A stretch of DNA of 41,301 bases from an uncultured Oscillospiraceae bacterium (GCA_900543525.1 UQRS01000006.1:1-41301); one strand, 5' to 3'; positions 7,963 to 17,032 are shown, counted from the stretch's first letter. Program-made: numbers and translations. The notes: generated from the sequence alone by a model not told the origin.

Positions 7963-9150
7963 ATGTTAACGTCCCTGTCGCTTATTTTTCTTGTCGGACT
8001 GTCGCTCGCGGCAATCTGTGAAAAAATACGTCTGCCGCGAATCGTCGGCATGATCGTCACCGGTATTCTGCTCGGACCATATCTGCTCGATCTGCTCGAC
8101 CCGCAGATTCTCGGTATCTCCCCGGAGCTGCGTCAGATGGCGCTGATTATCATTCTGATCAAAGCCGGGCTGTCGCTTGATTTATCCGACCTTAAAAAAG
8201 TCGGGCGGCCGGCTGTGCTGATGTCCTTTGTTCCGGCAAGCTTTGAAATCCTCGGATATGTGCTGTTTGCGCCGCTGCTTTTGAATATTTCCCGTATCGA
8301 GGCGGCAGTAATGGGCGCGGTGCTCGGCGCTGTTTCGCCCGGCGTTGTTATCCCCCGTATACTGCGGCTGATGGAGGAAAAGCGCGGAACCGAAAAAGGC
8401 ATTCCGCAGCGCATCCCGGCAGGTGCATCCTGCGACGATATTTTCGTTATTGTACTGTTTACCACCTTTGTCGGTATGGCACAGGGCGGGAAAGCAAAGC
8501 TGCTTGATTTTGTCAACATCCCGGTTTCCATCCTCCTCGGCGTTGTAATCGGTGCGGCATTCGGACTTCTTTTGGCGCTGTTTTTTGAAAAGGCATATGC
8601 GCGCGGGCATCACATCCGTAATAGCGTAAAGGTAATTATCATCCTTGGGGTATCATTCCTTTTCATCGCGATCGAAGCATGGGTAAAACGGTGGGTCGCC
8701 GTTTCGGGGCTGCTTGCTGTGGTCAGTATGGCCTGCGTGTTGAAGATCAGGAGCGCCGACTGCGTGACAAAGCGCCTGTCGGAAAAGTTTGGAAAGCTGT
8801 GGCTTGCCGCCGAAGTGATATTATTTGTGCTGGTCGGTGCGGCGGTGGACATCCGCTATACGCCGAGCGCCGGGATTGCGGCTGTCGGCATGATATTTAT
8901 TGCACTTGCATTCCGCGCTGTCGGCGTGGCACTCTGCCTCACCAAAACGCCGCTGAATATAAAGGAACGGCTTTTCTGCATTATTGCGTATCTTCCGAAA
9001 GCGACTGTGCAGGCTGCGATCGGCTCTGTACCGTTAAGTCTCGGGCTTTCCTGCGGGAGCATTATTCTTTCGGTTGCCGTGCTCGGCATACTGATAACCG
9101 CCCCGCTCGGCGCGCTGGGAATGGATTTGAGCTATAAAATGCTGCTTTAA
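7963..9150 (+). CDS. CPA2-type cation/proton antiporter under fluoride control
   Basis: A 395-residue membrane protein with about 12-13 hydrophobic segments, of the Na+/H+ exchanger (Kef/NapA, CPA2) family without a C-terminal TrkA domain. Family traits include LSLAAICEKIRLPRIVGMIVTGILLGPYLL at the N-terminus (split over residues 12-40), GLSLDL near 67-72, and AGASCDDIFVIVLF, an Asp pair of the ion site type. The start ATG 7963 has GGAGG 7 bp upstream; the ATG at 7900 lies inside the riboswitch and is rejected. The riboswitch upstream implies a part in fluoride tolerance, as for other riboswitch-linked CrcB, CLC-F and Na+/H+ antiporter genes; whether it moves F- itself, or restores pH or sodium balance, cannot be told here. 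Confidence 0.9.
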   Translation: MLTSLSLIFLVGLSLAAICEKIRLPRIVGMIVTGILLGPYLLDLLDPQILGISPELRQMALIIILIKAGLSLDLSDLKKVGRPAVLMSFVPASFEILGYVLFAPLLLNISRIEAAVMGAVLGAVSPGVVIPRILRLMEEKRGTEKGIPQRIPAGASCDDIFVIVLFTTFVGMAQGGKAKLLDFVNIPVSILLGVVIGAAFGLLLALFFEKAYARGHHIRNSVKVIIILGVSFLFIAIEAWVKRWVAVSGLLAVVSMACVLKIRSADCVTKRLSEKFGKLWLAAEVILFVLVGAAVDIRYTPSAGIAAVGMIFIALAFRAVGVALCLTKTPLNIKERLFCIIAYLPKATVQAAIGSVPLSLGLSCGSIILSVAVLGILITAPLGALGMDLSYKMLL

Positions 9151-9211
9151 GTGAAGCGAGATAAATTCCCTTTATCAAAATTATGAATCTTTGCCAAACT
9201 TCAAACACCCT

Positions 9212-9277
9212 CCCGGCATTGCCGGGGGTCTCTTGACAAATCAAGCGCCGAGTCCAGAGGCAGACCGGACTCGGCGC
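9212..9277. terminator. Two hairpins between antiporter and AraC genes, possible terminators
   Basis: A small CCCGGC-ATT-GCCGGG hairpin (9212-9226) and an 11-bp perfect stem (9245-9255 with 9267-9277) lie between the convergent genes. Neither is followed by a full T run, though the second is followed on the minus strand by TTGATTTG. Their place fits transcript ends for both genes. The rest of 9151-9386 shows nothing else. Confidence 0.45.
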
Positions 9278-9386
9278 GATTTACAGGCTATGCGTTTTTT
9301 CGGCAAGCGGCATTCTTTCCCGCAGGCAGGCCATCTGCCGGACACCTCCCGGCGAAAGAATCGCCGCAGTCCGAAGCCGCAGCAAA

Positions 9387-10238
9387 CTAAGTCTGCGAAA
9401 CTGCTATGTTTGCAGCTTCGGCATCCGACAGGGCGCGGAACTGGCTGGGCGTGATGTGATAATACCTTTTAAAAACCCGGTTGAAGGTACGCAGCGTCCC
9501 AAATCCGCAGGCAAAGGCAATCTGCGTAATCGACCGGTCGGTATTGCGCATCATATCCTGCGCATAATTCAGCCGCACGCTGTTCAGATACTGGTTAAAC
9601 CCGACCTTCAGCTGCCGGGAAAAAGCGGCCGAGAGATGGTTCCTGGTCGCGCCGACCGCCTTGGCCACCGCCGACAGCGAGAGCTGCGGCTGATCAAAAT
9701 TCTGCATAATATAATTGACCGACCGCTGTATCAGCGTGTGCGCCTTCAAAGTGTTTGGCGCAAGTCGGAGATAGGGAATCCCCAAAGCCAGAATAATCTG
9801 CAGATACGATTTGATCAGAACCGAGCGATAGGCCGCCTCACTCCGGTCGTCCGCAGGCTCACGGCTGATTTCATACAGCTGAAGCAGGGCGTGCACAGCC
9901 TCTTCAGGGACCTGCTCGGCGGACAGAAAGGAATTTTCGGGAGTGTAATGGAGTATGGTATTGCTGAAATCTCCGGCCATTTCCGGCTTCACGGCCACGA
10001 CAGTGATGGTGAGCGCCGCACTGCCCAACGAAGTTTCTCTGCTGTGTATACAATTGGGGAAAACAATCGCAAGGTCGCCTTTTTTCATCAGCCAGGTCTG
10101 CTGATTGACGGTGATTTCACACTCCCCCTCCCGGATATAAAACATCTCAAGCTGGATATGCATATGCGGCGGAAAATGCGGGTTGCTGCAGGTGTGCCCG
10201 AAGATTTTTTCCGACCGCATCTGATAAAACGGAAGCAT
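9387..10238 (-). CDS. AraC-family transcriptional regulator with cupin sensor domain
   Basis: A 283-residue regulator. The N-terminal half (about 1-140) is a cupin-like effector domain (HMHIQLEMFYIREGECEI, MKKGDLAIVFPNCIH). The C-terminal ~100 residues hold two helix-turn-helix motifs: LSLSAVAKAVGATRNHLSAAF and ITQIAFACGFGTLRTFNRVFKR, ending in the usual HITPSQFR. Such proteins usually sense sugars and activate glycan-use genes. It lies downstream of, and on the same strand as, the GLUG protein and the dockerin GH2, so these are plausible targets; this is inference. Start ATG 10238 has GGGAGG upstream. A weak promoter candidate (TTGCGC, 17 bp, TAGAGT at 10292-10320, minus strand) precedes it. 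Confidence 0.92.
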   Translation of the reverse strand: MLPFYQMRSEKIFGHTCSNPHFPPHMHIQLEMFYIREGECEITVNQQTWLMKKGDLAIVFPNCIHSRETSLGSAALTITVVAVKPEMAGDFSNTILHYTPENSFLSAEQVPEEAVHALLQLYEISREPADDRSEAAYRSVLIKSYLQIILALGIPYLRLAPNTLKAHTLIQRSVNYIMQNFDQPQLSLSAVAKAVGATRNHLSAAFSRQLKVGFNQYLNSVRLNYAQDMMRNTDRSITQIAFACGFGTLRTFNRVFKRYYHITPSQFRALSDAEAANIAVSQT

Positions 10239-10497
10239 ACAGGGACCTCCCGGGTTTGCCGTCCATTAAAGGCGGCTGTTTTTTCGAATTTACTCTACCA
10301 CAATCCATCCAAAAGCGCAAGAAGGCGGACGCTCCGGCACAAGGCTTATCCCCGGCCGCGTCGCTTTGCCGGATGGCGGCATTTTGCCAAAGGAGAAAAG
10401 CACCTTCGGTCGTTCAAGTCTGCCTTTTGGCCGAACCGGGCGTTTTCCGTCCTCAAAAGCCTTACCGCCGCCCGTCCGGCGATCCGAATGTACAGCA

Positions 10498-10545
10498 GCA
10501 AAAAAAGAACGGCTCCCCGCCAAACGGAAGCCGGTCTTTTTTTGC
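10498..10545. terminator. Terminator after the GLUG protein gene
   Basis: A stem of GAACGGCTCC (from 10507) with GGAAGCCGGTC is flanked by an A run on the left and a T run on the right, so it can work on both strands. On the minus strand it lies just after the stop of the GLUG protein and before araC. The rest of 10239-10497 contains only the weak araC promoter candidate. Confidence 0.75.
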
Positions 10546-10559
10546 CGACCCGGCAGTTT

Positions 10560-12716
10560 TTATTCCGCCGCAATTACGGCGATCACTTCATCCAACGTGC
10601 TGAGCAAGATATAGCTCTGCCCCTCGCGCTCGTATTCAATATAGAACATCGCCGCGCGCATCCGGTTTTCCGCCACGTTCTTCAGCCGGAATCCATAGGA
10701 CGTGTAGACATCGACATCCTCCCCCTGTGCAAAAACGACCTGCCGAATCTGATCGGCCGACGCATTTTTATAGTCGATCAGCACATCCGCGTTTGTTCCG
10801 TAGTACACGCCATAGTTCTTGAACTGCACACCGGCCGCGTTGATGTCCGGGACCGTAAGCCCTTCATCCAGTAAAATCCGGGCGTTCCAGGTAATATCGT
10901 ACTTGCCCTCAGCCGCGGCGGTCACCATACCCGTGCTGATGGTAAGCTCCATCCCGGTCGATTTCAAAACCAGACCGGCCAGCGCTTCCGAAAGGGCGGA
11001 AACATAACCGTCGACAATCTCCTGCTGCGACGCGCGCAGCGTCATGTCCGGCGCAAAGCTTGCATAAAACGCCTGAAAAGCCTCGGCCGAGGCGGCGGTG
11101 TAAGCGGAAAAATCCTCCGGCACGGCGGCCATCAGCTCTTTCAGCCTGGTATAATCGGCCATTCCTTCCTCAACCGTAATCCGAATGGAGGCTGTGAGAT
11201 TTTCCGGATTTTCAATTCCCTCGGTCAGCTTCAGCGTACCGGTAAGCGCCTGCACACCCGGGGCCGTTTTGTCATAGCCGGAGACGTCCCAGCTTACCTC
11301 AAGCTCCACCGAGGAATCGTCGCTCAGTGTAACCGAAACCGTCCCGGGTAAATCCAAATCCTCCGCCGCCGTGCCGTAGGCGACCGAGAGGCCGGCCGGC
11401 TCTGCCACCGATACGATCTGCAGCGCCGTGTCCGGAACCTGCCACGAAAGCACCGGGAAGCCGTCGTTTATATTTTTGGTGTCCGCAACATAGCGGATCT
11501 GATCACTCGACGCGGCGATGTCGAGCATGGCGGCAATCAGCTCTTCTTTATCCAGAGCGGTCGCGCCGTTCGCCTCACTCGCCGAGTCGGTCAGGTAATA
11601 GCAGTTTGTAGGCGTGCTGCCGGAACCGATGATCGACTGACTCTTCCCATTATTGCTGACCGTTCCCGCATTGTAGCAATAAGACATCTGGCTGCCGCCG
11701 TAAGTATTCTTTACGCCGACAATGCCCGCCGTGTTCGGCAGCTTGGGAGGCGTCGTATTGCAGGTAAGCGCGCCGACATTATAGCAGTAAATAATATGGC
11801 TTGCCCGGCTGAAGCCGGCGATTCCGCCCAAATTGTCGCACTGAGAGGCGGTGATCGTCGCTTTGTTGTAGCAGTACCGGATATAGCTGTTCTTCCCCTG
11901 CCCCGAGCGGGTGTAAACGCTGGAACCTGCGATGCCGCCGATCCGTGCCTTTAACAAGGTGAGGGTGATGCTGCCCTCATTCCAGCAGTATTCAATAATC
12001 CCGTTATAGTCGTTCATGCCGGCGATTCCGCCGATACAGGGGTCTACCGACAGCGTGTTTCCTTCGTCGGTGCAGACCGCCGCCGTATAGCAATTGGAGA
12101 CCAGCCCGCCGTAGTTGAAGCCGACAATACTCCCCACTGCGGTAAGGTCGCGCGTGAGCGCCGACAGATCAATCACAGAGGTTTCGTCAACGCCGACATT
12201 CCGAATGGTTCCCTTACTGAAAGCGAAAAGACCATAACCCATATCGCTGCCGATGTCAATTTTCAGCCCGATAATCCTGTGTCCCTGACCGTCGAAGCTG
12301 CCCGCGAACGGAACGCCTGTCACGGCGGCGTTATTGTTGATGCCGGTAACCTGGCCGATCGGCGTCCAGCTTTGTCCGGCAAGGTCGATGTCCCGATCCA
12401 GGAATACCGTCTGTCCGGAAAAATCATTGCCGTCATTCACCAACGCGGCAAGGCCGGCAAGCTGCGCCGGGGCGGAGATATGAAACTCCGTGTCCGCGGC
12501 GTTCCACCAGCTTGTATCGGCGGACTGCCCGTCCCATTTTTCTGCGCCCTCCGCCGGGGTGAAGGTACGGAGATATTCCTGCGCCGCAGATGCCTCTGCA
12601 GCGGCGGAATCGGAGACGCCGGACGCGCAGCCTTCTGCGGCGGCTCCGGCTGCCGACAGGCAGGAGCAAAGGATGCAAAATGCCAAAAATAAGCCAATCC
12701 ATCTTCTTTGTTTCAT
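10560..12716 (-). CDS. Secreted GLUG-repeat/Ig-like protein
   Basis: A 718-residue exported protein. A signal peptide covers about residues 1-28 (basic start, hydrophobic core, AAGAAA). From about 70 to 380 the protein shows a right-handed beta-helix pattern with repeats such as GGIAGMNDYNGIIEYCWNEG, GGIAGSSVY..IRYCYNKA and GGIAGFSRASHIIYCYNVG: the GLUG type. Next is a bacterial Ig-like Big_4 domain (about 435-515, GLSVAYGTAAEDLDLP), then a short helical FIVAR-like segment and a C-terminal beta domain I do not recognise. No dockerin, sortase motif or cell-wall anchor is seen. Start ATG 12716 has GGAGG upstream. It follows the dockerin GH2 gene by 173 bp on the same strand; a role in surface binding or adhesion is inference. 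Confidence 0.85.
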   Translation of the reverse strand: MKQRRWIGLFLAFCILCSCLSAAGAAAEGCASGVSDSAAAEASAAQEYLRTFTPAEGAEKWDGQSADTSWWNAADTEFHISAPAQLAGLAALVNDGNDFSGQTVFLDRDIDLAGQSWTPIGQVTGINNNAAVTGVPFAGSFDGQGHRIIGLKIDIGSDMGYGLFAFSKGTIRNVGVDETSVIDLSALTRDLTAVGSIVGFNYGGLVSNCYTAAVCTDEGNTLSVDPCIGGIAGMNDYNGIIEYCWNEGSITLTLLKARIGGIAGSSVYTRSGQGKNSYIRYCYNKATITASQCDNLGGIAGFSRASHIIYCYNVGALTCNTTPPKLPNTAGIVGVKNTYGGSQMSYCYNAGTVSNNGKSQSIIGSGSTPTNCYYLTDSASEANGATALDKEELIAAMLDIAASSDQIRYVADTKNINDGFPVLSWQVPDTALQIVSVAEPAGLSVAYGTAAEDLDLPGTVSVTLSDDSSVELEVSWDVSGYDKTAPGVQALTGTLKLTEGIENPENLTASIRITVEEGMADYTRLKELMAAVPEDFSAYTAASAEAFQAFYASFAPDMTLRASQQEIVDGYVSALSEALAGLVLKSTGMELTISTGMVTAAAEGKYDITWNARILLDEGLTVPDINAAGVQFKNYGVYYGTNADVLIDYKNASADQIRQVVFAQGEDVDVYTSYGFRLKNVAENRMRAAMFYIEYEREGQSYILLSTLDEVIAVIAAE

Positions 12717-12760
12717 ACCATTTACCTCCTCTTACTAAAAACAGGATGTCAATGTCGTGG

Positions 12761-12857
12761 CCGGGCGCTTCCGGCGCTGCCGCGCCCGGAGCGTCCGACG
12801 GCAAAGCCGCCTGCCCTGCCCGGAACACCGGCGGCAAAAATGTCCGCCGGTGTTCCG
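12761..12857. other. Two strong hairpins between GH2 and GLUG genes
   Basis: An 8-bp stem (12761-12768 with 12782-12789) and a perfect 14-bp stem (12821-12834 with 12844-12857) fill most of the 173-bp space. Neither is followed by a T run on the minus strand, so they are not standard terminators. They may stabilise the 3' end of the upstream message or tune expression of the second gene in an operon. Confidence 0.6.
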
Positions 12858-12889
12858 TATCGGCAAAGGCCGGACAGCGCCGGCGTTTT

Positions 12890-15800
12890 TCAGCTGCCTT
12901 TCACGATCAGCCGGCGCAGTTCTACCACGTCTGAGACCGAAAGCCCCTCGTCGCCGTCGAGGTTTCCCGCTTCAAACTGTTTTTGCGTATACTCTCCCGC
13001 AACGATCAGCCGGCGCAGCTCCACCACGTCTGAGACCGTAATCTTGCCGTCGTCGTCCACATCTCCCAAAAGGACCCCAGGCGTCGGCGTTTCTTCCTCG
13101 TCCGCATGGCCGTAAATATAGATTTCATACAGCGAGGCAGCGGTGGTCTTGTTGTTTGCATACTCGCTGTTGCCGGTCACGTCTATGCGTACATACCGCG
13201 CTGTTATCTCGCCCAGAGAATCGCTGATTGCTCCTACTTCGGTGTTGGCACTGCGATCTACAACCTTCACATAACCGTCATCGGGAGAATCGCTGACCGA
13301 CACGGTGTAATAATAATTCCGGCTTTTGCTGCCGCCGGTAAACCAGTCTATGTCAATGCGACTGAGGGAATAGGCCTTCCCCAGATCGACGGTCACCGAC
13401 TGAGGATATTCGGTGATTCCCGAGGCAGTGTACCCCGCCGCCCAGCGGGTAGAGGTGTCTCCGTCGTTGGCGTTGGCGATCGGAAAAACGCCGTCCTCTT
13501 TATTCTGATAGCTGCTTGCGGTTATCACCTTACCCTTTGCGATATTTTCGTTCAGTATGGAATAAACCGCGGTATTGGAGCCGTCCTCGGAAGTAACGAT
13601 CAGCACCATGCCTGCCGAAACCGGGCCGGAGGTGACCTCGGTTTTGCCGTCGGCCTCATACAGCTTAAAAGCTGCATTTGAGGCAGAAACGATAAGCCCG
13701 AGGAATTCCTCGGCGGTGTATTTGCCGTTCAATTCGATGGCCTTGCGGCGGCTATCGACAACCAGCGTGTCCGACTTGATATCCGTTCCGGTTCCCACAA
13801 CCTTTTCCCAGATAACCGAATCGGTGTAGGTGCTGCCGTTCTTAACCGCTTTTACTGCAACGGTGTTTTCACCGGTTGCAAGCGGGACATCTTCAAAAAT
13901 GAATACCGTCCTCTGCGCCAGATCGTCCTGCGTCAGCCGGCTGATCACCTTGCCGTTTACCGAAAGCTCCACGCTTTCGCAGTTGGAATACACCTTGATC
14001 TGATTCAATGCGTTTTTGCGCACATCATTTCTGCGGCCGGCAATATACGCCACCGGCTCGGACGACCAGTTGGCCTTATAGAGATAGAAGGCGTCCTTTT
14101 TCACCGTTCTGTCGCGGGAGACCAGCCCCTTGGTATTTATCCCTTGCAGGCCGCCCTCACTCCGCCAGTCGCAGGAGAAGTCGAACATGTTCCAGACATA
14201 GGTCGCCCAAAGGTAGGGGCGCTCGTTGATCTGCCGGATGATGCTTTCGTGGCAGAGGCTCTGATACTCCTCCGCCTGGAATTTGCCGATGTTTTTATCC
14301 GCGTCGGTAGCAACGTCCACATGATGCTCTATGTTCGCACCGGCGCCATATTCCGAAACGGCGATGGGGCGGGAATCGGCGGCGTGCTTGCCGTCAAAGT
14401 AGCTTCCCATATCGTCCTTGGTGCCGAAGTACCAGCCGGGATAGCTGTTCCAGGCGAGCAGGTCGGTTTCCCATCCGTTTGCCGCGTCCTTATCGGTGGC
14501 CTGGGTAGTGAGTCGGGTGGGATCCTCCGCGTGCGCCAGGGCATTCAGCTCGGACATGAATTCCGGCATGCACTCTTCAAAAGCCAGCACCTCGTTCTGC
14601 AGGCCCCAGAAGCAGATGGACGGACGGTTATACTGCTGACGGATCAGCTCGGTCAGCTGCTGTTTCGTGGTTTCAAAGAAGGCCTTGCGGTTCGCGTCCG
14701 GATTCTCATAGCTGCCGGAGCCGCCCACAATATTTACGAACGGTATCTCCGCCCAGGCGACAATTCCGTACTTATCGCACAGCTCATAGAAATAGGGCGC
14801 CTGCGGATAGTGGGCAAGGCGCACCGAATTGGCGCCGATTTCATAAATCAGGGCAAAGTCCTCACTGTGCTCCTTTTCGGTCAGGGCGCTGCCCATATTC
14901 TCCCTGTCCTGATGCCGGCTGACCCCGCGGAGAGGGTAGGACTCTCCATTGAGGAAGAAGCCCTTGTCGTAATCGACCGCATAATACCGGAATCCGACGT
15001 ACTGGGTCAAAGTATCGAGGGTCTTCCCCTCCCCGGTCACGGTCAGATCCACCTGATACCGGTAGGGATCCTCCTTGCCGTTCCACAGCCGGGGGTTCTG
15101 CACGGTCAGATCTTTCGAAAACACCACGCTGCCTCCGGCCGGAATGGTAATGGTTTCTTCGGTCTCCATCCTGAAGCTTCCGCCGTACATGGTCGAAACG
15201 TCAAAGAGCGGCGTAATGCCTTCCACCTCTTCAAAGGCGTCGGGGTCCTTGAGCGAGGCTTTGACGGTAACCGTCTTTTCCGCGTCCGAGTCGTTGACGA
15301 TGGTGGATTTGATATTCAGATCGGCCGATTTCTCCGACACGTTCGTGGGGGTCAGCTTGAGTCCGGACGAACCGTAATCCAAGGTGTCCGCATGAACCGG
15401 GTCGGTAACGACAAGGGACACGCCGCGGTAAATGCCGCCGAACAGTGTAAAGTCAAACATCGGGCCGCCGCCCAGCACCGGAGCGATCTCCTGCGCGTTG
15501 GCGTTGTTTACCTTGACCGCCAGCACATTATCCTGCCCGGGAACCAGCGCGTCTGTGATGTCGAAGCGGAAGGCGGTATAAGCGCCTTTGTGCGTGCCGA
15601 CCGAGCTTCCGTTCACATACATTTCCGCCTGCGAGCCGGCGCCGAGAAATTCGATATAAATCCGCTTGTTCTCATAAGCCGCGTCCCACGCCAGAGTCTT
15701 GCGGTACCAGCCCTCTCCGCGGTAATAATTGTTTCCGCCGTCCTGCCCGTCCAGCGCGTTCCAGGTATGCGGAATAGAGACGCCCTCCCACCGGCTGTCG

Positions 15801-16750
15801 TCAAAATCCTTTTGACTCGCGGCGGAAATGCTGCCTTTTTTAAATTTCCAGTCGCTGCAGATGTTGTAGGTCTGCCGTCCGGCCAGATATTCGCCGTTTT
15901 TCGTGACGGTCACCGTCAGAGATGCGTACAGTCCGTCCGGATTGATCACCTTTGTCTCCTCCTCTATAACAGGGACACCTTTAAATTCATATTCGCCGGG
16001 AACGGACGGGTCGTATTCCTCGCAGCTCCATTCCAGCGAAAACTCGGCCGTTTCTCCGCTGTCCAGCGTGGCTGTCGCCTTCTTTGGCAGTTCGATGTCG
16101 GCAATCGCCGTCCCGACCGGCACATACCGGTTGGTAAATCCGGATACTTTGGTTATAACCGAAGGCTCCGCCTCTCCAATCTGCACGCCGTAGGCTTCGA
16201 TTTCCCAGATGACCGCCGCCGTGCCGGAGGATACTCCGGTTACCTTTATGGTAAGATACCTTCCCTCCGACCCGTCCGGCAGCCGATATTCACTGGCTTT
16301 GGAGCCGGACTGTCCTGCACTCCCGTCTCCCGAGCCGGTTCCGGTCTGCTTCTCCAAAACGGGCGTGAAACCCGACTCGATCGACTGGGAAACGACGATC
16401 GGTTTGTCGCTAAGATAGGCGTCAAAAGTAAACGAGCGGCCGTTCCCGAACCAGTAGATCACCAGCCGGGAAAGCGTGCATTTGGCGCCCAGATCAATCT
16501 GGATCGCCTGCGGCAGCCCGGGGCCGCCATAGCTTGACCAGCGGCTGGAAAGATCCCCGTCCACCGCGTTTGAAGCGTATGCGTTGTAGCTGTCGTCTCC
16601 GGTGCCGATCTGCTCAAAGGTGGCTACCGCCGGCTTGTTCAGCGCGAGGTTGGTGACCGCCTCTGCGCCGGAGAAGCTCGGAGATAGCGCCGAAAAGATC
16701 AGCGCCAGAACGCAAATCCATGAAAGATACAACCGGACAGATTTTTTCAT
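12890..16750 (-). CDS. Secreted GH2 glycosidase with two F5/8C domains and type I dockerin
   Basis: A 1286-residue exported enzyme. Order: signal peptide (1 to ~30), F5/8 type C/CBM32-like domain (~33-188), Ig-like Big_4 domain (~197-282), GH2 N-terminal sugar-binding domain (~295-450), GH2 Ig-like domain (~455-590), TIM barrel (~595-890), C-terminal beta regions (~900-1065), a second F5/8C domain (~1069-1214) and a dockerin (1228-1285). The acid/base is E720 in GLQNE and the nucleophile is E800 in VSEYG. The dockerin has two calcium-loop repeats, GDVDDDGKITVSDVVELRR and GNLDGDEGLSVSDVVELRR, so the enzyme should dock on a cohesin scaffold, none of which is in the window. Likely substrate is a beta-galactoside or beta-glucuronide on host or plant glycans; not resolved. 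Start ATG 16750 has AGGAGG; a GTG 17 codons upstream is an alternative. Confidence 0.95.
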   Translation of the reverse strand: MKKSVRLYLSWICVLALIFSALSPSFSGAEAVTNLALNKPAVATFEQIGTGDDSYNAYASNAVDGDLSSRWSSYGGPGLPQAIQIDLGAKCTLSRLVIYWFGNGRSFTFDAYLSDKPIVVSQSIESGFTPVLEKQTGTGSGDGSAGQSGSKASEYRLPDGSEGRYLTIKVTGVSSGTAAVIWEIEAYGVQIGEAEPSVITKVSGFTNRYVPVGTAIADIELPKKATATLDSGETAEFSLEWSCEEYDPSVPGEYEFKGVPVIEEETKVINPDGLYASLTVTVTKNGEYLAGRQTYNICSDWKFKKGSISAASQKDFDDSRWEGVSIPHTWNALDGQDGGNNYYRGEGWYRKTLAWDAAYENKRIYIEFLGAGSQAEMYVNGSSVGTHKGAYTAFRFDITDALVPGQDNVLAVKVNNANAQEIAPVLGGGPMFDFTLFGGIYRGVSLVVTDPVHADTLDYGSSGLKLTPTNVSEKSADLNIKSTIVNDSDAEKTVTVKASLKDPDAFEEVEGITPLFDVSTMYGGSFRMETEETITIPAGGSVVFSKDLTVQNPRLWNGKEDPYRYQVDLTVTGEGKTLDTLTQYVGFRYYAVDYDKGFFLNGESYPLRGVSRHQDRENMGSALTEKEHSEDFALIYEIGANSVRLAHYPQAPYFYELCDKYGIVAWAEIPFVNIVGGSGSYENPDANRKAFFETTKQQLTELIRQQYNRPSICFWGLQNEVLAFEECMPEFMSELNALAHAEDPTRLTTQATDKDAANGWETDLLAWNSYPGWYFGTKDDMGSYFDGKHAADSRPIAVSEYGAGANIEHHVDVATDADKNIGKFQAEEYQSLCHESIIRQINERPYLWATYVWNMFDFSCDWRSEGGLQGINTKGLVSRDRTVKKDAFYLYKANWSSEPVAYIAGRRNDVRKNALNQIKVYSNCESVELSVNGKVISRLTQDDLAQRTVFIFEDVPLATGENTVAVKAVKNGSTYTDSVIWEKVVGTGTDIKSDTLVVDSRRKAIELNGKYTAEEFLGLIVSASNAAFKLYEADGKTEVTSGPVSAGMVLIVTSEDGSNTAVYSILNENIAKGKVITASSYQNKEDGVFPIANANDGDTSTRWAAGYTASGITEYPQSVTVDLGKAYSLSRIDIDWFTGGSKSRNYYYTVSVSDSPDDGYVKVVDRSANTEVGAISDSLGEITARYVRIDVTGNSEYANNKTTAASLYEIYIYGHADEEETPTPGVLLGDVDDDGKITVSDVVELRRLIVAGEYTQKQFEAGNLDGDEGLSVSDVVELRRLIVKGS

Positions 16751-16803
16751 AGTGTCCTCCTCATTTCCTGCAATTTTTCGGAATGTACGGCGGTGCAGCA
16801 CAT
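16747..16803 (-). CDS. Possible 18-codon leader ORF overlapping the GH2 start
   Basis: An ATG at 16803 sits 2 bp after AAGGAG and opens an 18-residue frame (MCCTAVHSEKLQEMRRTL). Its TGA overlaps the GH2 ATG as ATGA, a form seen in translational coupling. The same AAGGAG could instead serve an in-frame GTG start of GH2 at 16801. Seen directly; function is inference and the peptide may not be made. Confidence 0.3.
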   Translation of the reverse strand: MCCTAVHSEKLQEMRRTL

Positions 16804-16869
16804 TTCTCCTTATATAAAAAGGCTGCGCGCCGACGGCAAATACACAAAGTTCGCCGATTTCTATTGGTC

Positions 16870-16878
16870 ATTATAGCA
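16870..16878 (-). promoter_or_regulatory. Extended -10 promoter of the dockerin GH2 gene
   Basis: TGCTATAAT on the minus strand is a perfect extended -10 element about 120 bp before the GH2 start; no good -35 box is at 17 bp. The surrounding stretch 16879-17032 is A+T-rich with no gene I can support. Confidence 0.5.
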
Positions 16879-17032
16879 AGAAATATTACACAATACTCGA
16901 CAAAAGATGAAGAGTGTATGGACAAAATCTACGATTTTTCCTTTCTCTTAGGACAAAAAGGCCGTGCTCCGCTTTTCTCCCTTCGCAACCAAAGAGTGAA
17001 AGGCGCCAAAAGCACAACCGCGCTTTAACAGC

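Noticed and set aside
14144..16537. 797-residue plus-strand frame opposite the dockerin GH2
   Set aside because: Antisense shadow of a well-supported gene; no RBS and no recognisable motif.
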